A stretch of 64,000 nt of DNA from Vibrio salinus. GTDB lineage: Bacteria; Pseudomonadota; Gammaproteobacteria; Enterobacterales; Vibrionaceae. Position numbers and translations under genes: made by a program. The notes below the pieces were generated by a model that saw only the letters and a list, made by a program, of their open reading frames with translations, was not told the origin of the DNA and searched no databases. Shown here in pieces: positions 1 through 8,994 of the stretch; within the stretch, counting starts at the first letter, position 1; each line of letters opens with the position of its first letter. The stretch is from NCBI RefSeq assembly GCF_021272385.1, contig NZ_JAJSDZ010000010.1:806001-870000 (forward strand), given 5' to 3'.

Positions 1-390
1 ACTTTGGATCTTGCCCGTAAAGCGGATGTTGCTTTGGTTGGTATCGGTGATATGAGCGAAAACAGTTATATGGTTGATCTGGGATGGTTTACTCCTCAGG
101 AAGTCGTTCAATCCAGATTACAGAATGGTGTGATCGGTGATTTTGCCGGTTACGACTTTTTTGATATTCAGGGGGACATAGCAAAAACGGTTATGAGCGA
201 CCGGATTATTGGATTAGGTCTTGAAGAATTTCGTCCTATTGCAGAAGTGGTTGCTATTGCATCTGAAAGTAGTAAACCTCTGGCTTTGCTAGGTGCGCTA
301 CGTACCGGGACAATCGACGTGCTGGCCACCAGTGTCAGTAACGCTTTAACTATTTTGAACCTTGATGAACAAATGACCTATGAAAAATAA
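1..390 (+). CDS. SorC/DeoR-type sugar-binding transcriptional regulator, C-terminal part (partial)
   Basis: The reading frame is open from the first base, so the gene begins before the window; the TTG at base 4 is not a real start. The 128 residues match the end of the SorC-family effector-binding domain: an 'ALVGIGDM' strand, a 'GVIGDFAGYDFFDIQGD' segment and the closing 'LGALRTGTIDVLATSVSNALTILNL' pattern in which a phosphorylated sugar is normally sensed. The N-terminal helix-turn-helix is outside the window. Target genes are probably upstream. The family call is firm; the effector is unknown. Confidence 0.8.
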   Translation, partial: TLDLARKADVALVGIGDMSENSYMVDLGWFTPQEVVQSRLQNGVIGDFAGYDFFDIQGDIAKTVMSDRIIGLGLEEFRPIAEVVAIASESSKPLALLGALRTGTIDVLATSVSNALTILNLDEQMTYEK

Positions 391-569
391 AAAGGGTTTG
401 AATATTGTGAGTAAATATTGAGACTCTTTCCTTATTCTTTCAATTGATAACAAATTATTTAAAGAATTAATTCCCATTTAAAAATGTGGATGTATTTATT
501 TTAAATTACGAGTATCCTTGACCTCCATTCGAGAGAATGCCAGATTGCAATTGAGAGGTATATTGAGTC

Positions 570-1223
570 ATGTCAAATCTAAGCGAGTCAGCACTGTTAG
601 TTAAAAATGCACTCGAACGTCGTGGTTTGGAAACGCCAATGAATCCGAATCATTTTAGTCAGCAGGAGAAAAAAGAAAGCATTGAGCATCACATGCGAGA
701 AGTTCTGAATCTTCTGGGGCTTGATTTGACTGATGACAGCCTGGAAGAAACGCCACACCGTATTGCAAAAATGTATGTTGATGAGGTGTTTTCAGGTCTT
801 GATTATCATAACTTCCCGAAAATTACCGTTATCGAAAATAAAATGAATGTGAGTGAAATGGTGAAGGTAAAAGATATTACCGTCACCAGCACTTGTGAGC
901 ACCATTTGGTAACCATTGATGGCAAAGCAGCGGTTGCTTACATTCCTCGTGGAAAAATTATTGGGTTGTCTAAGATCAACCGGATTGTCCGTTTCTTTGC
1001 ACAGCGTCCACAGGTGCAGGAAAGAATGACTCAGCAAATATTGGTTGCCCTGCAAACGTTATTAGAATCCGACGATGTTGCCGTAACGATTGATGCCACG
1101 CACTATTGTGTGAAATCTCGTGGTGTTATGGATGCAACCAGTGCGACAACGACAACGGCATTAGGCGGGATTTTTAAATCGAATTCATTAACCCGGTCTG
1201 AGTTTTTACACGGTTTGCGTTAA
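570..1223 (+). CDS. folE: GTP cyclohydrolase I
   Basis: Converts GTP to 7,8-dihydroneopterin triphosphate, the first step of tetrahydrofolate and pterin synthesis, in the cytoplasm. The 217-residue length fits the bacterial enzyme (about 220). The zinc ligands are visible as Cys109 and His112 in 'TCEHHLV' and Cys180 in '[10 protein letters not shown]'. The signature '[26 protein letters not shown]' follows residue 131. The ATG has a purine-rich GAGAGG about 11 bases upstream. It is a single-gene unit closed by a strong hairpin terminator. Confident call. Confidence 0.97.
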   Translation: MSNLSESALLVKNALERRGLETPMNPNHFSQQEKKESIEHHMREVLNLLGLDLTDDSLEETPHRIAKMYVDEVFSGLDYHNFPKITVIENKMNVSEMVKVKDITVTSTCEHHLVTIDGKAAVAYIPRGKIIGLSKINRIVRFFAQRPQVQERMTQQILVALQTLLESDDVAVTIDATHYCVKSRGVMDATSATTTTALGGIFKSNSLTRSEFLHGLR

Positions 1224-1263
1224 AGTCCTGTACTGACGCCGTGTAGTGACGTTTATAACAAAA

Positions 1264-1300
1264 GAAGAGGACATCTTAGATGTCCTCTTCTTGTTTTTTT
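1264..1300 (+). terminator. Rho-independent terminator of folE
   Basis: A perfect 12-bp stem (arms 1264-1275 and 1279-1290) with a 3-base loop is followed by a T-rich tract. It lies 40 bases after the folE stop and just beyond the end of the convergent eat gene, so it may serve both directions. Confidence 0.85.
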
Positions 1301-1329
1301 ATTAATGAAATTTTATTTAAGGAAGAACC

Positions 1330-2721
1330 TTAAGCCGCATCATTTTGTACTTTCAGCATTTCATTACCTTCACCGATATTATCAGTGTGGTAAGTGCTTT
1401 TGAAATAGATGAAACCTAAACCAAACAGTACCACAAAGATGACTGCAATCAGGAAGTTGTAGTAGATCATGGCAACCAGAGCAAGCGCTGCAAGTGCCAG
1501 TGCAACTGCTGGAGCAAATGGGTAAAGCGGAGCCATAAAAGGACGTTCCAGATTGGGTTCGCTACGACGAAGTTTAAACAGAGCCAGCATTGAAATGATG
1601 TACATAACAATGGCACCGAATACCGCCATCGTTACAATGTTTGCTGTTAATGGCTGACCGGCAATAACAATCAGATTGTCTGAGAAAATAGCAGCAATAC
1701 CAACAACACCACCGGCAATGATAGCCCAGTGTGGTGTTTGGTAACGGCTGTTTACTGCGGCCAGAGATTTAGGCAGGAAGCCCGCACGTGCCAAAGCAAA
1801 AATCTGACGGGAATAACCCATGATAATGCCGTGGAATGATGCAATCAGACCAAACAGACCAAGCCAGACCAGCATATGTAACCAACCACTTGAGTTGCCG
1901 ACGATCATTTTCATTGCCTGAGGTAGTGGGTCATTGATGTTTGCAAGAGCACGCCAGTCACCGGCACCACCGGCAAAGAACATAACGCCGACAGCCAGAA
2001 CAACCAATGTCAGAATGCCTGCAATGAACGCAACAGGAATGGTTCGTTTTGGATCTTTTGCTTCTTCAGCTGCCATTGACGCGCCTTCAATTGCCAGGAA
2101 GAACCAGATGGCAAAAGGAATCGCAGCAAAAATACCGGATACTGCGGCACCAGAGAATTCGTTGCTGCCGGCCCAGCCGTTTGCTACGAAGTGTTCAACG
2201 GAGAACCCGGGAGCGACAACGCCCATAAATACTAACAGCTCAACGATTGCCAGAATGGTTACAAACAGTTCAAAAGTAGCAGCAATACTAACGCCGATAA
2301 GGTTTAAGCCCATAAAGATCAGGTAGGCAACGACAGCAACTAATTTAGGATCCAATGTTGGGAACTGAACATTCAGATAGGCACCGATTGCCATTGCGAT
2401 TGCCGGTGGCGCGAAAACAAACTCAACCAGAGTCGCAAACCCGGCTATGTAGCCACCAAGAGGTCCAAATGCGCGATAGGCGTACGCAAACGGTCCACCT
2501 GCATGGGGGATAGATGTTGAAAGCTCAGTAAAGCTGAAAATGAAGGCCGTGTACATTGTGGCAATAATGAATGTGGTGATCAGGAATCCTAGTGTCCCTG
2601 CCTGAGCCCACCCGTAACTCCAGCCAAAGTATTCCCCGGAAATCACCAGCCCTACGGCGATCCCCCAGAGGTGAAATTTTCCTAAGGTCCTTTTCAGACC
2701 CGGTTGATTTTCATGTTCCAT
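1330..2721 (-). CDS. eat: Ethanolamine permease (APC superfamily)
   Basis: Inner-membrane amino-acid/polyamine/organocation permease of 463 residues with about 12 hydrophobic segments. The start 'LGKFHLWGIAVGLVISGEYFGWSYGWAQAG' is the typical opening of Eat-type ethanolamine permeases, and 'PHAGGPFAYAYRAFGPLGGYIAG' is the APC helix 3 region. It is the last gene of eutB-eutC-eat, 33 bases after eutC, so it should import the substrate of EutBC. Eat replaces the EutH transporter used in enteric eut operons. The hydrophilic C-terminal tail ends in 'KVQNDAA'. Confidence 0.93.
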   Translation of the reverse strand: MEHENQPGLKRTLGKFHLWGIAVGLVISGEYFGWSYGWAQAGTLGFLITTFIIATMYTAFIFSFTELSTSIPHAGGPFAYAYRAFGPLGGYIAGFATLVEFVFAPPAIAMAIGAYLNVQFPTLDPKLVAVVAYLIFMGLNLIGVSIAATFELFVTILAIVELLVFMGVVAPGFSVEHFVANGWAGSNEFSGAAVSGIFAAIPFAIWFFLAIEGASMAAEEAKDPKRTIPVAFIAGILTLVVLAVGVMFFAGGAGDWRALANINDPLPQAMKMIVGNSSGWLHMLVWLGLFGLIASFHGIIMGYSRQIFALARAGFLPKSLAAVNSRYQTPHWAIIAGGVVGIAAIFSDNLIVIAGQPLTANIVTMAVFGAIVMYIISMLALFKLRRSEPNLERPFMAPLYPFAPAVALALAALALVAMIYYNFLIAVIFVVLFGLGFIYFKSTYHTDNIGEGNEMLKVQNDAA

Positions 2722-2754
2722 ATTAGTTACCTCTTTTTATGTCCATTTAAAATG

Positions 2755-3609
2755 TTAATTAGATGCGGTTAAGCAAAATTGTTTTGATGATGTGTCTTCT
2801 AACTGAACGTCATCTGAGCGATCTTTTAATCCGACGCCGGTCAGTTCAATTCGTTGAGATTCTGATAAAAGATAGAAACATTTATGTACCGCGTTAGGGT
2901 ACTTAAGCCCTTCTGGCCGAATGTTTGAAATACAGTTACGCAAGGATTCTTCATTGCCGCGAACGGCTTGCCAGGTGATATATAACCCCATACTGTCCGG
3001 AGAACTGAGACCGGGTCTTTCTCCGACCATTAGCACCACTTCTTTTGCATTTAAGGTCTCACAAACGTCATCTCCGACAGCAACACGGCCTTGTTCAACG
3101 ATGAATACCGGAGCTATATTCCAGTCACGTTTAGGGTCGTCATTGAGTGTTTTTACCATTAACTCCAAAAAAGGTTTGGCGTGGTTGGAAATGGCATAGG
3201 ACGATAGCCCGTCAGCAATCACGAACGCCACATCATATTGTGAACGGGTGTCGTCTCTGAGTTGCTGAACTTTGTAAATGGAAGCTTCGTCGAGTTTACG
3301 GCCAAGATCCGGGCGTTGCAGATATTCCATTCTATCTCTGGCTTCACTGTGAAGCCGGACTGCAGGAAGTAATGGCTGCAGAATAGGTGCCTGAGAAAAC
3401 TGTTCGCACAGAGCATCCACATCCAATGGAACATGAACGGCATCCATGGCTCGCGCATGTGATAACTGGAAACGGAGAAGTTCCTCTGTCGGAATGCTTG
3501 TTCCTACCCGGCCAATACCAATTCGAGCATTAGTAAATTGTTTTAGTGTTGCCCATGGATCTTCATGAACTAACTGTTTTTTGATTGGTGTAACATTTGA
3601 TTTGCTCAT
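2755..3609 (-). CDS. eutC: Ethanolamine ammonia-lyase small subunit
   Basis: Light subunit of the adenosylcobalamin-dependent lyase that splits ethanolamine into acetaldehyde and ammonia. The 284 residues include the family blocks 'NARIGIGRVGTSIPTEELLRFQLSHARAMDAVH', 'VAFVIADGLSSYAISNHA' and 'MVGERPGLSSPDSMGLYITW', the last helping to hold the cobalamin. Its ATG overlaps the eutB stop by 4 bases, indicating translational coupling. The N-terminus (about 25 residues, 'MSKSNVTPIKKQLVHEDPW') is an extension that in characterised enzymes targets or solubilises the subunit; no microcompartment genes are nearby. Confidence 0.97.
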   Translation of the reverse strand: MSKSNVTPIKKQLVHEDPWATLKQFTNARIGIGRVGTSIPTEELLRFQLSHARAMDAVHVPLDVDALCEQFSQAPILQPLLPAVRLHSEARDRMEYLQRPDLGRKLDEASIYKVQQLRDDTRSQYDVAFVIADGLSSYAISNHAKPFLELMVKTLNDDPKRDWNIAPVFIVEQGRVAVGDDVCETLNAKEVVLMVGERPGLSSPDSMGLYITWQAVRGNEESLRNCISNIRPEGLKYPNAVHKCFYLLSESQRIELTGVGLKDRSDDVQLEDTSSKQFCLTASN

Positions 3610-5015
3610 GATGCCTCCTGAATGCTCTGAAGAGGAAGCGCAAAGGAAGAGGGCAATTCATCGTTTAACTGTCTCTGTCCGTTAGTCGGGGCGATTTGCA
3701 TGTCTTTCAGCCACTGGTCAAATTCCGGTGCCGGGCGGCTGCCTAAAACCTGACGGGCGTACAAAGCATCATGAAATGACGTGGTCTGATAGTTAAGCAT
3801 GATGTCATCAGAACCGGGGATCCCCATAATAAATGAGCAGTTAGCAACGCCAAGTAAAGTAAGAAGAATATCCATGTCGTTCTGATCAGCATAGGCGTGA
3901 TTGGTATAACAGATATCGCATCCCATTGGCAGTCCGAGCAATTTGCCACAGAAGTGATCTTCCAGACCAGCCCGGATAATCTGTTTACCGTCAAACAGGT
4001 ATTCGGGGCCGATAAATCCAACTACTGTATTCACGAGTAATGGATTGAAATGACGAGCTACGGCATAAGCCCTCGCTTCGCAGGTCTGTTGATCGACACC
4101 ATGATGTCCGTTCGCGGATAATGCGCTACCCTGACCGGTTTCGAAATACATGACATTATTTCCGACCGTTCCACGTTTCAGTTCCAACGCTGCCTGATAC
4201 CCTTCGTTCAGAACATTCAGGTTAACACCAAAGCCGGTATTGGTCGCTTCTGTTCCCCCTATAGACTGGAAAACAAGATCAACCGGTGCCCCTTTTTCAA
4301 TGCATTCGATGGTGTTGGTTACGTGAGTCAATACACAGGACTGAGTCGGAATGTCATAATGTTGGATGACTTCATCCATCAGGTGCATGAGTTTCCCGGC
4401 CTGAGAGACACTGTCCGTCGCCGGGTTGATTCCGATAACGGCATCGCCATTACCGTACATCAGTCCGTCAAATATACAGGCGGCTATGCCATTTAGGTCA
4501 TCGGTCGGATGGTTTGGTTGCAGCCGGGTTGATAAATGCCCCGGCAGACCTATCGTATTGCGGAATTTGCTTACAACGTGACATTTTTTGGCAACCAGAA
4601 TCAGATCCTGATTACGCATGATTTTGCTGACGGCAGCGGCCATTTCCGGAGTGATACCCGAACGGACCCGTTCCAGTTCCAGTGGAGTTGTGGTTTCCTG
4701 CAGCAGCCAGTTTCTGAAGTCGCCGACTGTAAAATGACTGATTTCGCTAAATGCACTTAAATCGTGTGTATCTAAAATCAGGCGGGTTATTTCGTCTTTT
4801 TCATAGGGTATCAACACATCATTCAAAAAGGTTTTCAGCGGAAGATCCGCCAGCAACATTTGTGCTATTACTCGTTCTTCTGCTGAGGTTGCGGCAACGC
4901 CGGCTAATTGATCACCAGATCGTAATGGCGACGCTTTGGCCATTACTTCCGCAAGATTTTTAAAATGGTATACTTGCGAGCCGAGTTGATATTTATAATT
5001 CGATGCCATAGACAC
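3606..5015 (-). CDS. eutB: Ethanolamine ammonia-lyase large subunit
   Basis: Catalytic TIM-barrel subunit, 469 residues against about 453 in E. coli. Conserved blocks are visible: 'NTIGLPGHLSTRLQPNHPTDDLNGIAACIFDGLMYGNGDAVIGINPATD', 'FQSIGGTEATNTGFGVNL', 'MYFETGQGSALSANGHHGVDQQTCEARAYAVAR' and 'GLPMGCDICYTNHA'. First gene of the minus-strand ethanolamine operon; its promoter lies in the 165-base gap to divergent eutR, which holds an inverted repeat. No eutA reactivase gene is present in the window, although cobalamin lyases usually need one. Confidence 0.97.
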   Translation of the reverse strand: MSMASNYKYQLGSQVYHFKNLAEVMAKASPLRSGDQLAGVAATSAEERVIAQMLLADLPLKTFLNDVLIPYEKDEITRLILDTHDLSAFSEISHFTVGDFRNWLLQETTTPLELERVRSGITPEMAAAVSKIMRNQDLILVAKKCHVVSKFRNTIGLPGHLSTRLQPNHPTDDLNGIAACIFDGLMYGNGDAVIGINPATDSVSQAGKLMHLMDEVIQHYDIPTQSCVLTHVTNTIECIEKGAPVDLVFQSIGGTEATNTGFGVNLNVLNEGYQAALELKRGTVGNNVMYFETGQGSALSANGHHGVDQQTCEARAYAVARHFNPLLVNTVVGFIGPEYLFDGKQIIRAGLEDHFCGKLLGLPMGCDICYTNHAYADQNDMDILLTLLGVANCSFIMGIPGSDDIMLNYQTTSFHDALYARQVLGSRPAPEFDQWLKDMQIAPTNGQRQLNDELPSSFALPLQSIQEAS

Positions 5016-5040
5016 CTCGAAATCGTTAGGCGTGTTGTTT

Positions 5041-5066
5041 GCTTAGTTATTAACAATTAACTAAGC
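5041..5066. promoter_or_regulatory. Inverted repeat between eutB and eutR (candidate operator)
   Basis: Perfect 9-bp arms GCTTAGTTA / TAACTAAGC separated by 8 bases. Related TTAGTTA-like words recur at about 5066-5074 (CTAGTTATG) and just before 5136 (TTAGTTAATT). Position between divergent eutB and eutR suggests the regulator's binding region or the eut promoter. Binding by EutR is inferred only. Confidence 0.45.
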
Positions 5067-5180
5067 TAGTTATGTTCCAACTCATTAACGAATTTGTGCA
5101 AAATTAATTAATCCTTTTTAAACAATTAGTTAATTATGGGTTGCACAGTTGGGGCGCATCATGTGGGAGCAAGGCTGATT

Positions 5181-6227
5181 ATGAATTTTTTACAAGTGCA
5201 TCATGAAGGAAATTCAAATGCACCTCAAAGGTGCAAATCTTTTGCTTATGATGTGAATCAGCAGGCCGAAAGTTTGGTTCGCTGGGAACAACGATATGAT
5301 CAACACAGTCGTGGTGCATTTTACGGTTATCTGGATGAATTAAAGCTCGGTGGCTTGCATTTATTTGAAGAATTTACCAGTCGGCGCTTGTTTCAGAAGT
5401 GTTGTGTTAATGAAGATAGTGTCTGGTTAGGCTTTTCTCTTCAGGATCAAAGGCCAAAAATAAATGGCAATGAGATAGAACAGGGACAACTTATGGTTCG
5501 TCCTTCTGGTGTTGAGTTCGAGCTTTTAACACCACCGGATTTTCATATTTTTGGACTGGTACTGGAAAAAAACACGATAGCTGATGAATTACAGGGGTTA
5601 GATAAAGAACTCTGGCTCAGAAACTGTAGTAACTGGCTGGTCACCCGGCCTGATGGTTATGTTTCCTATGAATTGGCGAAAACCATATCTCTTATGCTGG
5701 ACGATAACAGTCCGCTGACAGAGGGGCTTTCCAGGCAAGATAAAAGTATACGGATAGAAAGGTTAAGACCCATTGTCGCATCCCGTATCGCCGATTTATT
5801 GATGCGGGTTGAACGCGGTATGCAAGAGGTAAATATAAGCCGGCCGGAAAAGCGGCTGGTTTTGGATCGGGTCAGACAACATATTCAGGAAACCGGCCGG
5901 TACCCTCTGACCGTTTCCGAATTATGCAGCATTGCCTATGTCAGTCGGCGGACTCTTCAATATTGTTTTGAGCACGAGCTTGGCGTTTCGCCAATACAAT
6001 ATTTAAGAGACTGTCGTTTGAATGAAATTCGCCGTCTTCTAATCGAATCGCAGGAACCATTGGTTATTGCAGATCTGGCAATGGAATACGGTTTTTACCA
6101 TATCAGCACATTTAACGAACACTATAAGCAGTTATTCGGTGAAACCCCAACACAAACAATGCTACGTGCCAGTAAATACAGCCACGTAGCCATTGCCCTT
6201 AAAAAATCGCCAGTAAAAATAAGATAA
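5181..6227 (+). CDS. eutR: AraC-family regulator of ethanolamine genes
   Basis: Resembles E. coli EutR along its length: an N-terminal effector domain with 'WEQRYDQHSRGAFYGYLDELKLGGLHLFEEFTSRRLFQKCC' and 'RPSGVEFELLTPPDF', then a C-terminal AraC double helix-turn-helix ('LTVSELCSIAYVSRRTLQYCFEHELGVSPIQYLRDCRLNEIRRLL'). EutR activates eut genes when ethanolamine and adenosylcobalamin are both present. I chose the ATG at 5181 (348 aa), preceded by AAGG at proper spacing; an in-frame ATG at 5136 has no ribosome-binding site. Divergent from eutB. Confidence 0.88.
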   Translation: MNFLQVHHEGNSNAPQRCKSFAYDVNQQAESLVRWEQRYDQHSRGAFYGYLDELKLGGLHLFEEFTSRRLFQKCCVNEDSVWLGFSLQDQRPKINGNEIEQGQLMVRPSGVEFELLTPPDFHIFGLVLEKNTIADELQGLDKELWLRNCSNWLVTRPDGYVSYELAKTISLMLDDNSPLTEGLSRQDKSIRIERLRPIVASRIADLLMRVERGMQEVNISRPEKRLVLDRVRQHIQETGRYPLTVSELCSIAYVSRRTLQYCFEHELGVSPIQYLRDCRLNEIRRLLIESQEPLVIADLAMEYGFYHISTFNEHYKQLFGETPTQTMLRASKYSHVAIALKKSPVKIR

Positions 6228-6230
6228 CGC

Positions 6231-6884
6231 TTAAGATAAACTGGTAATTAATGTACTGACCAGTTTATTGATTCCTGAAGCGGCTTCACTTACCGAGTTT
6301 GCCAGCATATAGGCAGGGGTTGAGTAAACGTTATATTTCTCATCATAAACAATATCATTTACATCGCATTCAACATGTTGTCCGCCCATGGCATTAAATG
6401 CTTCGGCAGTATCTTTGTCGTAACCAATGGTTCCTTTTACGCCATTAGCATAAATCATTGGAATAATTGTTGGCGCGATGCAGATATAGCCGGCTGGTTT
6501 CTGAGCATGGTAGAAAGCCCGGCAGGCTGTGGCGACATGAGTATTGATGGTGCAGTTCTGACCATTGATTGCGAAATCTGTGAGATTTTTTGCAACCCCA
6601 AATCCTCCGGGAATGATGAGAGCATCATAGTCGTCCGGATTTAAATATTCCAAATCTTTGATATTCCCCCGGGCTATTCGGGCGGATTCAATTAAAACGT
6701 TACGTGTTTCGTCTGTGACTTCACCGGTTTTATGGTTTACAACATGAAGTTGCTCTATGTTGGGAGCAAAACAAAACCACTGAGCCTGATTTTGTTCAAT
6801 AGCGAGCAGAGTTAGAACGGCTTCATGGATTTCTGAACCATCAAAGACACCGCTTCCGGCTAAGATAACTGCAATTTTTTTCAT
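6231..6884 (-). CDS. elbB: ElbB-type isoprenoid biosynthesis glyoxalase (DJ-1/PfpI family)
   Basis: 217 residues of the type-1 glutamine amidotransferase/DJ-1 fold, the usual ElbB length. Seen: 'KKIAVILAGSGVFDGSEIHEAVLTLLAIE' at the start, 'DALIIPGGFGVAKNLTDFA' in the middle and 'GYICIAPTIIPMIY', whose Cys is the likely nucleophile. E. coli ElbB has glyoxalase activity. Methylglyoxal/glyoxal clearance would suit a neighbour of an aldehyde-producing pathway, but the gene is only convergent with eutR (3 bases apart), not in its operon. Family call is strong; in vivo role unclear. Confidence 0.9.
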   Translation of the reverse strand: MKKIAVILAGSGVFDGSEIHEAVLTLLAIEQNQAQWFCFAPNIEQLHVVNHKTGEVTDETRNVLIESARIARGNIKDLEYLNPDDYDALIIPGGFGVAKNLTDFAINGQNCTINTHVATACRAFYHAQKPAGYICIAPTIIPMIYANGVKGTIGYDKDTAEAFNAMGGQHVECDVNDIVYDEKYNVYSTPAYMLANSVSEAASGINKLVSTLITSLS

Positions 6885-7197
6885 TGTTCATCCCTGTTGT
6901 CATATTTATTGATTTATTAAACAATTATAAGACTAGTTCAATATATGAGGCATGTATTGTATTTATTCATTACATGAAATTCGGTGAATGTCCAATTACC
7001 TGACTTTGATCATGATATATGAGGATATTTTTACGAAGCTAACCCGTTATCTTCATTGACAATCATCGTGGCTATACCACACTTAAACAGTAAGTGTTGA
7101 TTCAGATGGCTAATCTTTTTTTGATGAGATTCTCGATAAAAATATTGTTTTAGCAAATAGAGAGCGATCATCTTAGTTATATGAAAGGGTGTGATCT
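6885..7197. other. Intergenic region between elbB and a chemoreceptor
   Basis: About 310 bases without a credible reading frame. It must carry the divergent promoters of elbB and the chemoreceptor. I found no convincing FliA-type promoter or long palindrome. Confidence 0.4.
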
Positions 7198-8859
7198 ATG
7201 AAGCTCACAATCAAAAGCCGTTTATACGTATTATCGATTCTTCCTCTTATTATCATTGCAATGAGTCTCATGTTTATTACCAACCAGAAAATACATGAGC
7301 TAAGTGATTTGCAGATGAATCAAACCCGTTCCAGCATGATGGAAATGAAGAAGAAAGAGTTAAGATCTTATATCGATATTACCAAAAACGCATTGCGGCC
7401 GATTATTCAGAGAAACGGGAGCAAAGAGGAGGCTCTGGAAATCCTCAGGGCGATAAGTTTTGGTGATAATGGGTATATTTTTGGTTATGATTCACGGGGT
7501 ATCCGGATTTTTATGGGGGCTTTGGAAAAAGGCATCGGCACCAGTTTTTGGGATCTTCAGGATAGTTTGGGTAATTATCTGATTCGTGATCTGATCCGGA
7601 ATGCGAAAACGGATGATTTTTCAACGTATTATTTCCCGAAACCGGGGGGAGATAAGCCGCTACCGAAGCTGAGTTTATCTACTTATTTCCCTCAGTGGGA
7701 CCTGACTATTGGTACCGGGTTTTATATTGATAATATAGACACGGCAATTGACACTATAAGAAAGCAGGCCAATAAGCAGGTGAATAAAGCCATGATGAAC
7801 ATTGCGTTGATTGGTGGTGTCATTATTGTCTTAGTATTTTTTTTGGTCTTCTTTGTCAACCGCAGTATTTTGAATCCTTTAGAACGCTTTGATTCCTCCA
7901 TCCGTTCTTTTGCTTCGGGAGAGGCCGATCTCACTGCCCGTATGGAAAACTTTAAAATTCCGGAATTTAATGAACTGAGTGGGCATTTCAATTCATTTAT
8001 TAAAACATTACATACGTTGATATCCAGTGTTTCCGGTGTAAGCCAGAGTGTTGTCAGTGAAACGCAAATGATGGCCGAAAGAGCATCTCAGGTCGATAAA
8101 CTTGCTGCTGAGCAGAGTGAAGAAACAGAACAGGTTGCTGCAGCAATGACAGAAATGACGACAACCGCGACAGAAATTTCTAATAATGCTAATCAGGCAG
8201 CGGCATCGGCATCGGAAGCGGATAAGAATACGATAGAGGCTAATGGTATTGTTGAGTCTGCTGCGACATCCGTTCAGTCATTAGCTCAGGAAATTTCGGA
8301 AGCCGGCCGTGTGATTGCTAACCTGGAAGGAAACGTTCAGGATATTTCGAAATCTCTGGAAGTGATTCAGGATATCGCGGAGCAAACAAATTTACTGGCT
8401 TTGAATGCCGCGATTGAAGCGGCCAGGGCCGGAGAGCAGGGACGGGGTTTTGCGGTTGTTGCTGACGAAGTGCGCAAGTTGGCCAGCCGGACTCAGGATA
8501 GTACTGAAGAAATTCATAACATGATCGAGCATCTCAATGCTGCTTCAAACGAGGCGGTAAATGCGATGAAATCCAGTGAGGATTTAAGTGTGGATACGGT
8601 TGAAAAAGCGAATAAAGCACATGATGCTCTTCAGAAAGTATTACTTTCAATCAATGATATCATGGACATGAACAGCTTAATCGCGACGGCAACTGAGGAA
8701 CAGAGCCAAGTTGGACAGGACATATCACACCGGATCGTGGTGATATCGGATCACAGTGCCAGTTCAGCTTCACTGGCTAATGATAACCGTACTGCCAGTG
8801 AGCACCTTAACGGTAAGGCTGGTGAACTGTCTAATCTGGTTGGTCGGTTTAAAGTTTGA
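7198..8859 (+). CDS. Methyl-accepting chemotaxis protein with single Cache sensor
   Basis: Transmembrane chemoreceptor of 553 residues. Order: TM1 about residues 8-26; periplasmic Cache-type sensor about 30-190 with '[35 protein letters not shown]' and '[19 protein letters not shown]'; TM2 about 199-222; HAMP starting at '[17 protein letters not shown]'; then a cytoplasmic coiled-coil signalling domain with the hairpin tip '[35 protein letters not shown]' that contacts CheA/CheW. Ends '...LVGRFKV' without a CheR-tethering pentapeptide. This sensor type often binds small carboxylates; the ligand here is not deducible. Confidence 0.95.
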   Translation: MKLTIKSRLYVLSILPLIIIAMSLMFITNQKIHELSDLQMNQTRSSMMEMKKKELRSYIDITKNALRPIIQRNGSKEEALEILRAISFGDNGYIFGYDSRGIRIFMGALEKGIGTSFWDLQDSLGNYLIRDLIRNAKTDDFSTYYFPKPGGDKPLPKLSLSTYFPQWDLTIGTGFYIDNIDTAIDTIRKQANKQVNKAMMNIALIGGVIIVLVFFLVFFVNRSILNPLERFDSSIRSFASGEADLTARMENFKIPEFNELSGHFNSFIKTLHTLISSVSGVSQSVVSETQMMAERASQVDKLAAEQSEETEQVAAAMTEMTTTATEISNNANQAAASASEADKNTIEANGIVESAATSVQSLAQEISEAGRVIANLEGNVQDISKSLEVIQDIAEQTNLLALNAAIEAARAGEQGRGFAVVADEVRKLASRTQDSTEEIHNMIEHLNAASNEAVNAMKSSEDLSVDTVEKANKAHDALQKVLLSINDIMDMNSLIATATEEQSQVGQDISHRIVVISDHSASSASLANDNRTASEHLNGKAGELSNLVGRFKV

Positions 8860-8994
8860 TTGTAACTTTCCCATCGCTTTGTTGCAGTCCATTTGCTTAG
8901 AATAACTAAGCTACATGCCCTGCGCCGCGATCAAAACCCGTTCAGAGTGAACAAAAATCGGCCACAAAAGGTCAACAGACCCTAATAAGATGAA
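8860..8994. other. Short intergenic segment between convergent chemoreceptors, possible element remnant
   Basis: Contains a small inverted repeat GCTTAG/CTAAGC (around 8894-8910) and a relatively G+C-rich stretch followed by 'aaaggtcaacagaccct'. The composition differs from the neighbouring gaps and looks like a fragment of a dispersed element, but no second copy occurs in this window. Confidence 0.25.

Noticed and set aside
1330-6227. Full ethanolamine microcompartment operon
   Set aside because: No shell proteins or eutDEGH-type genes are present; only eutB, eutC, eat and eutR are seen.
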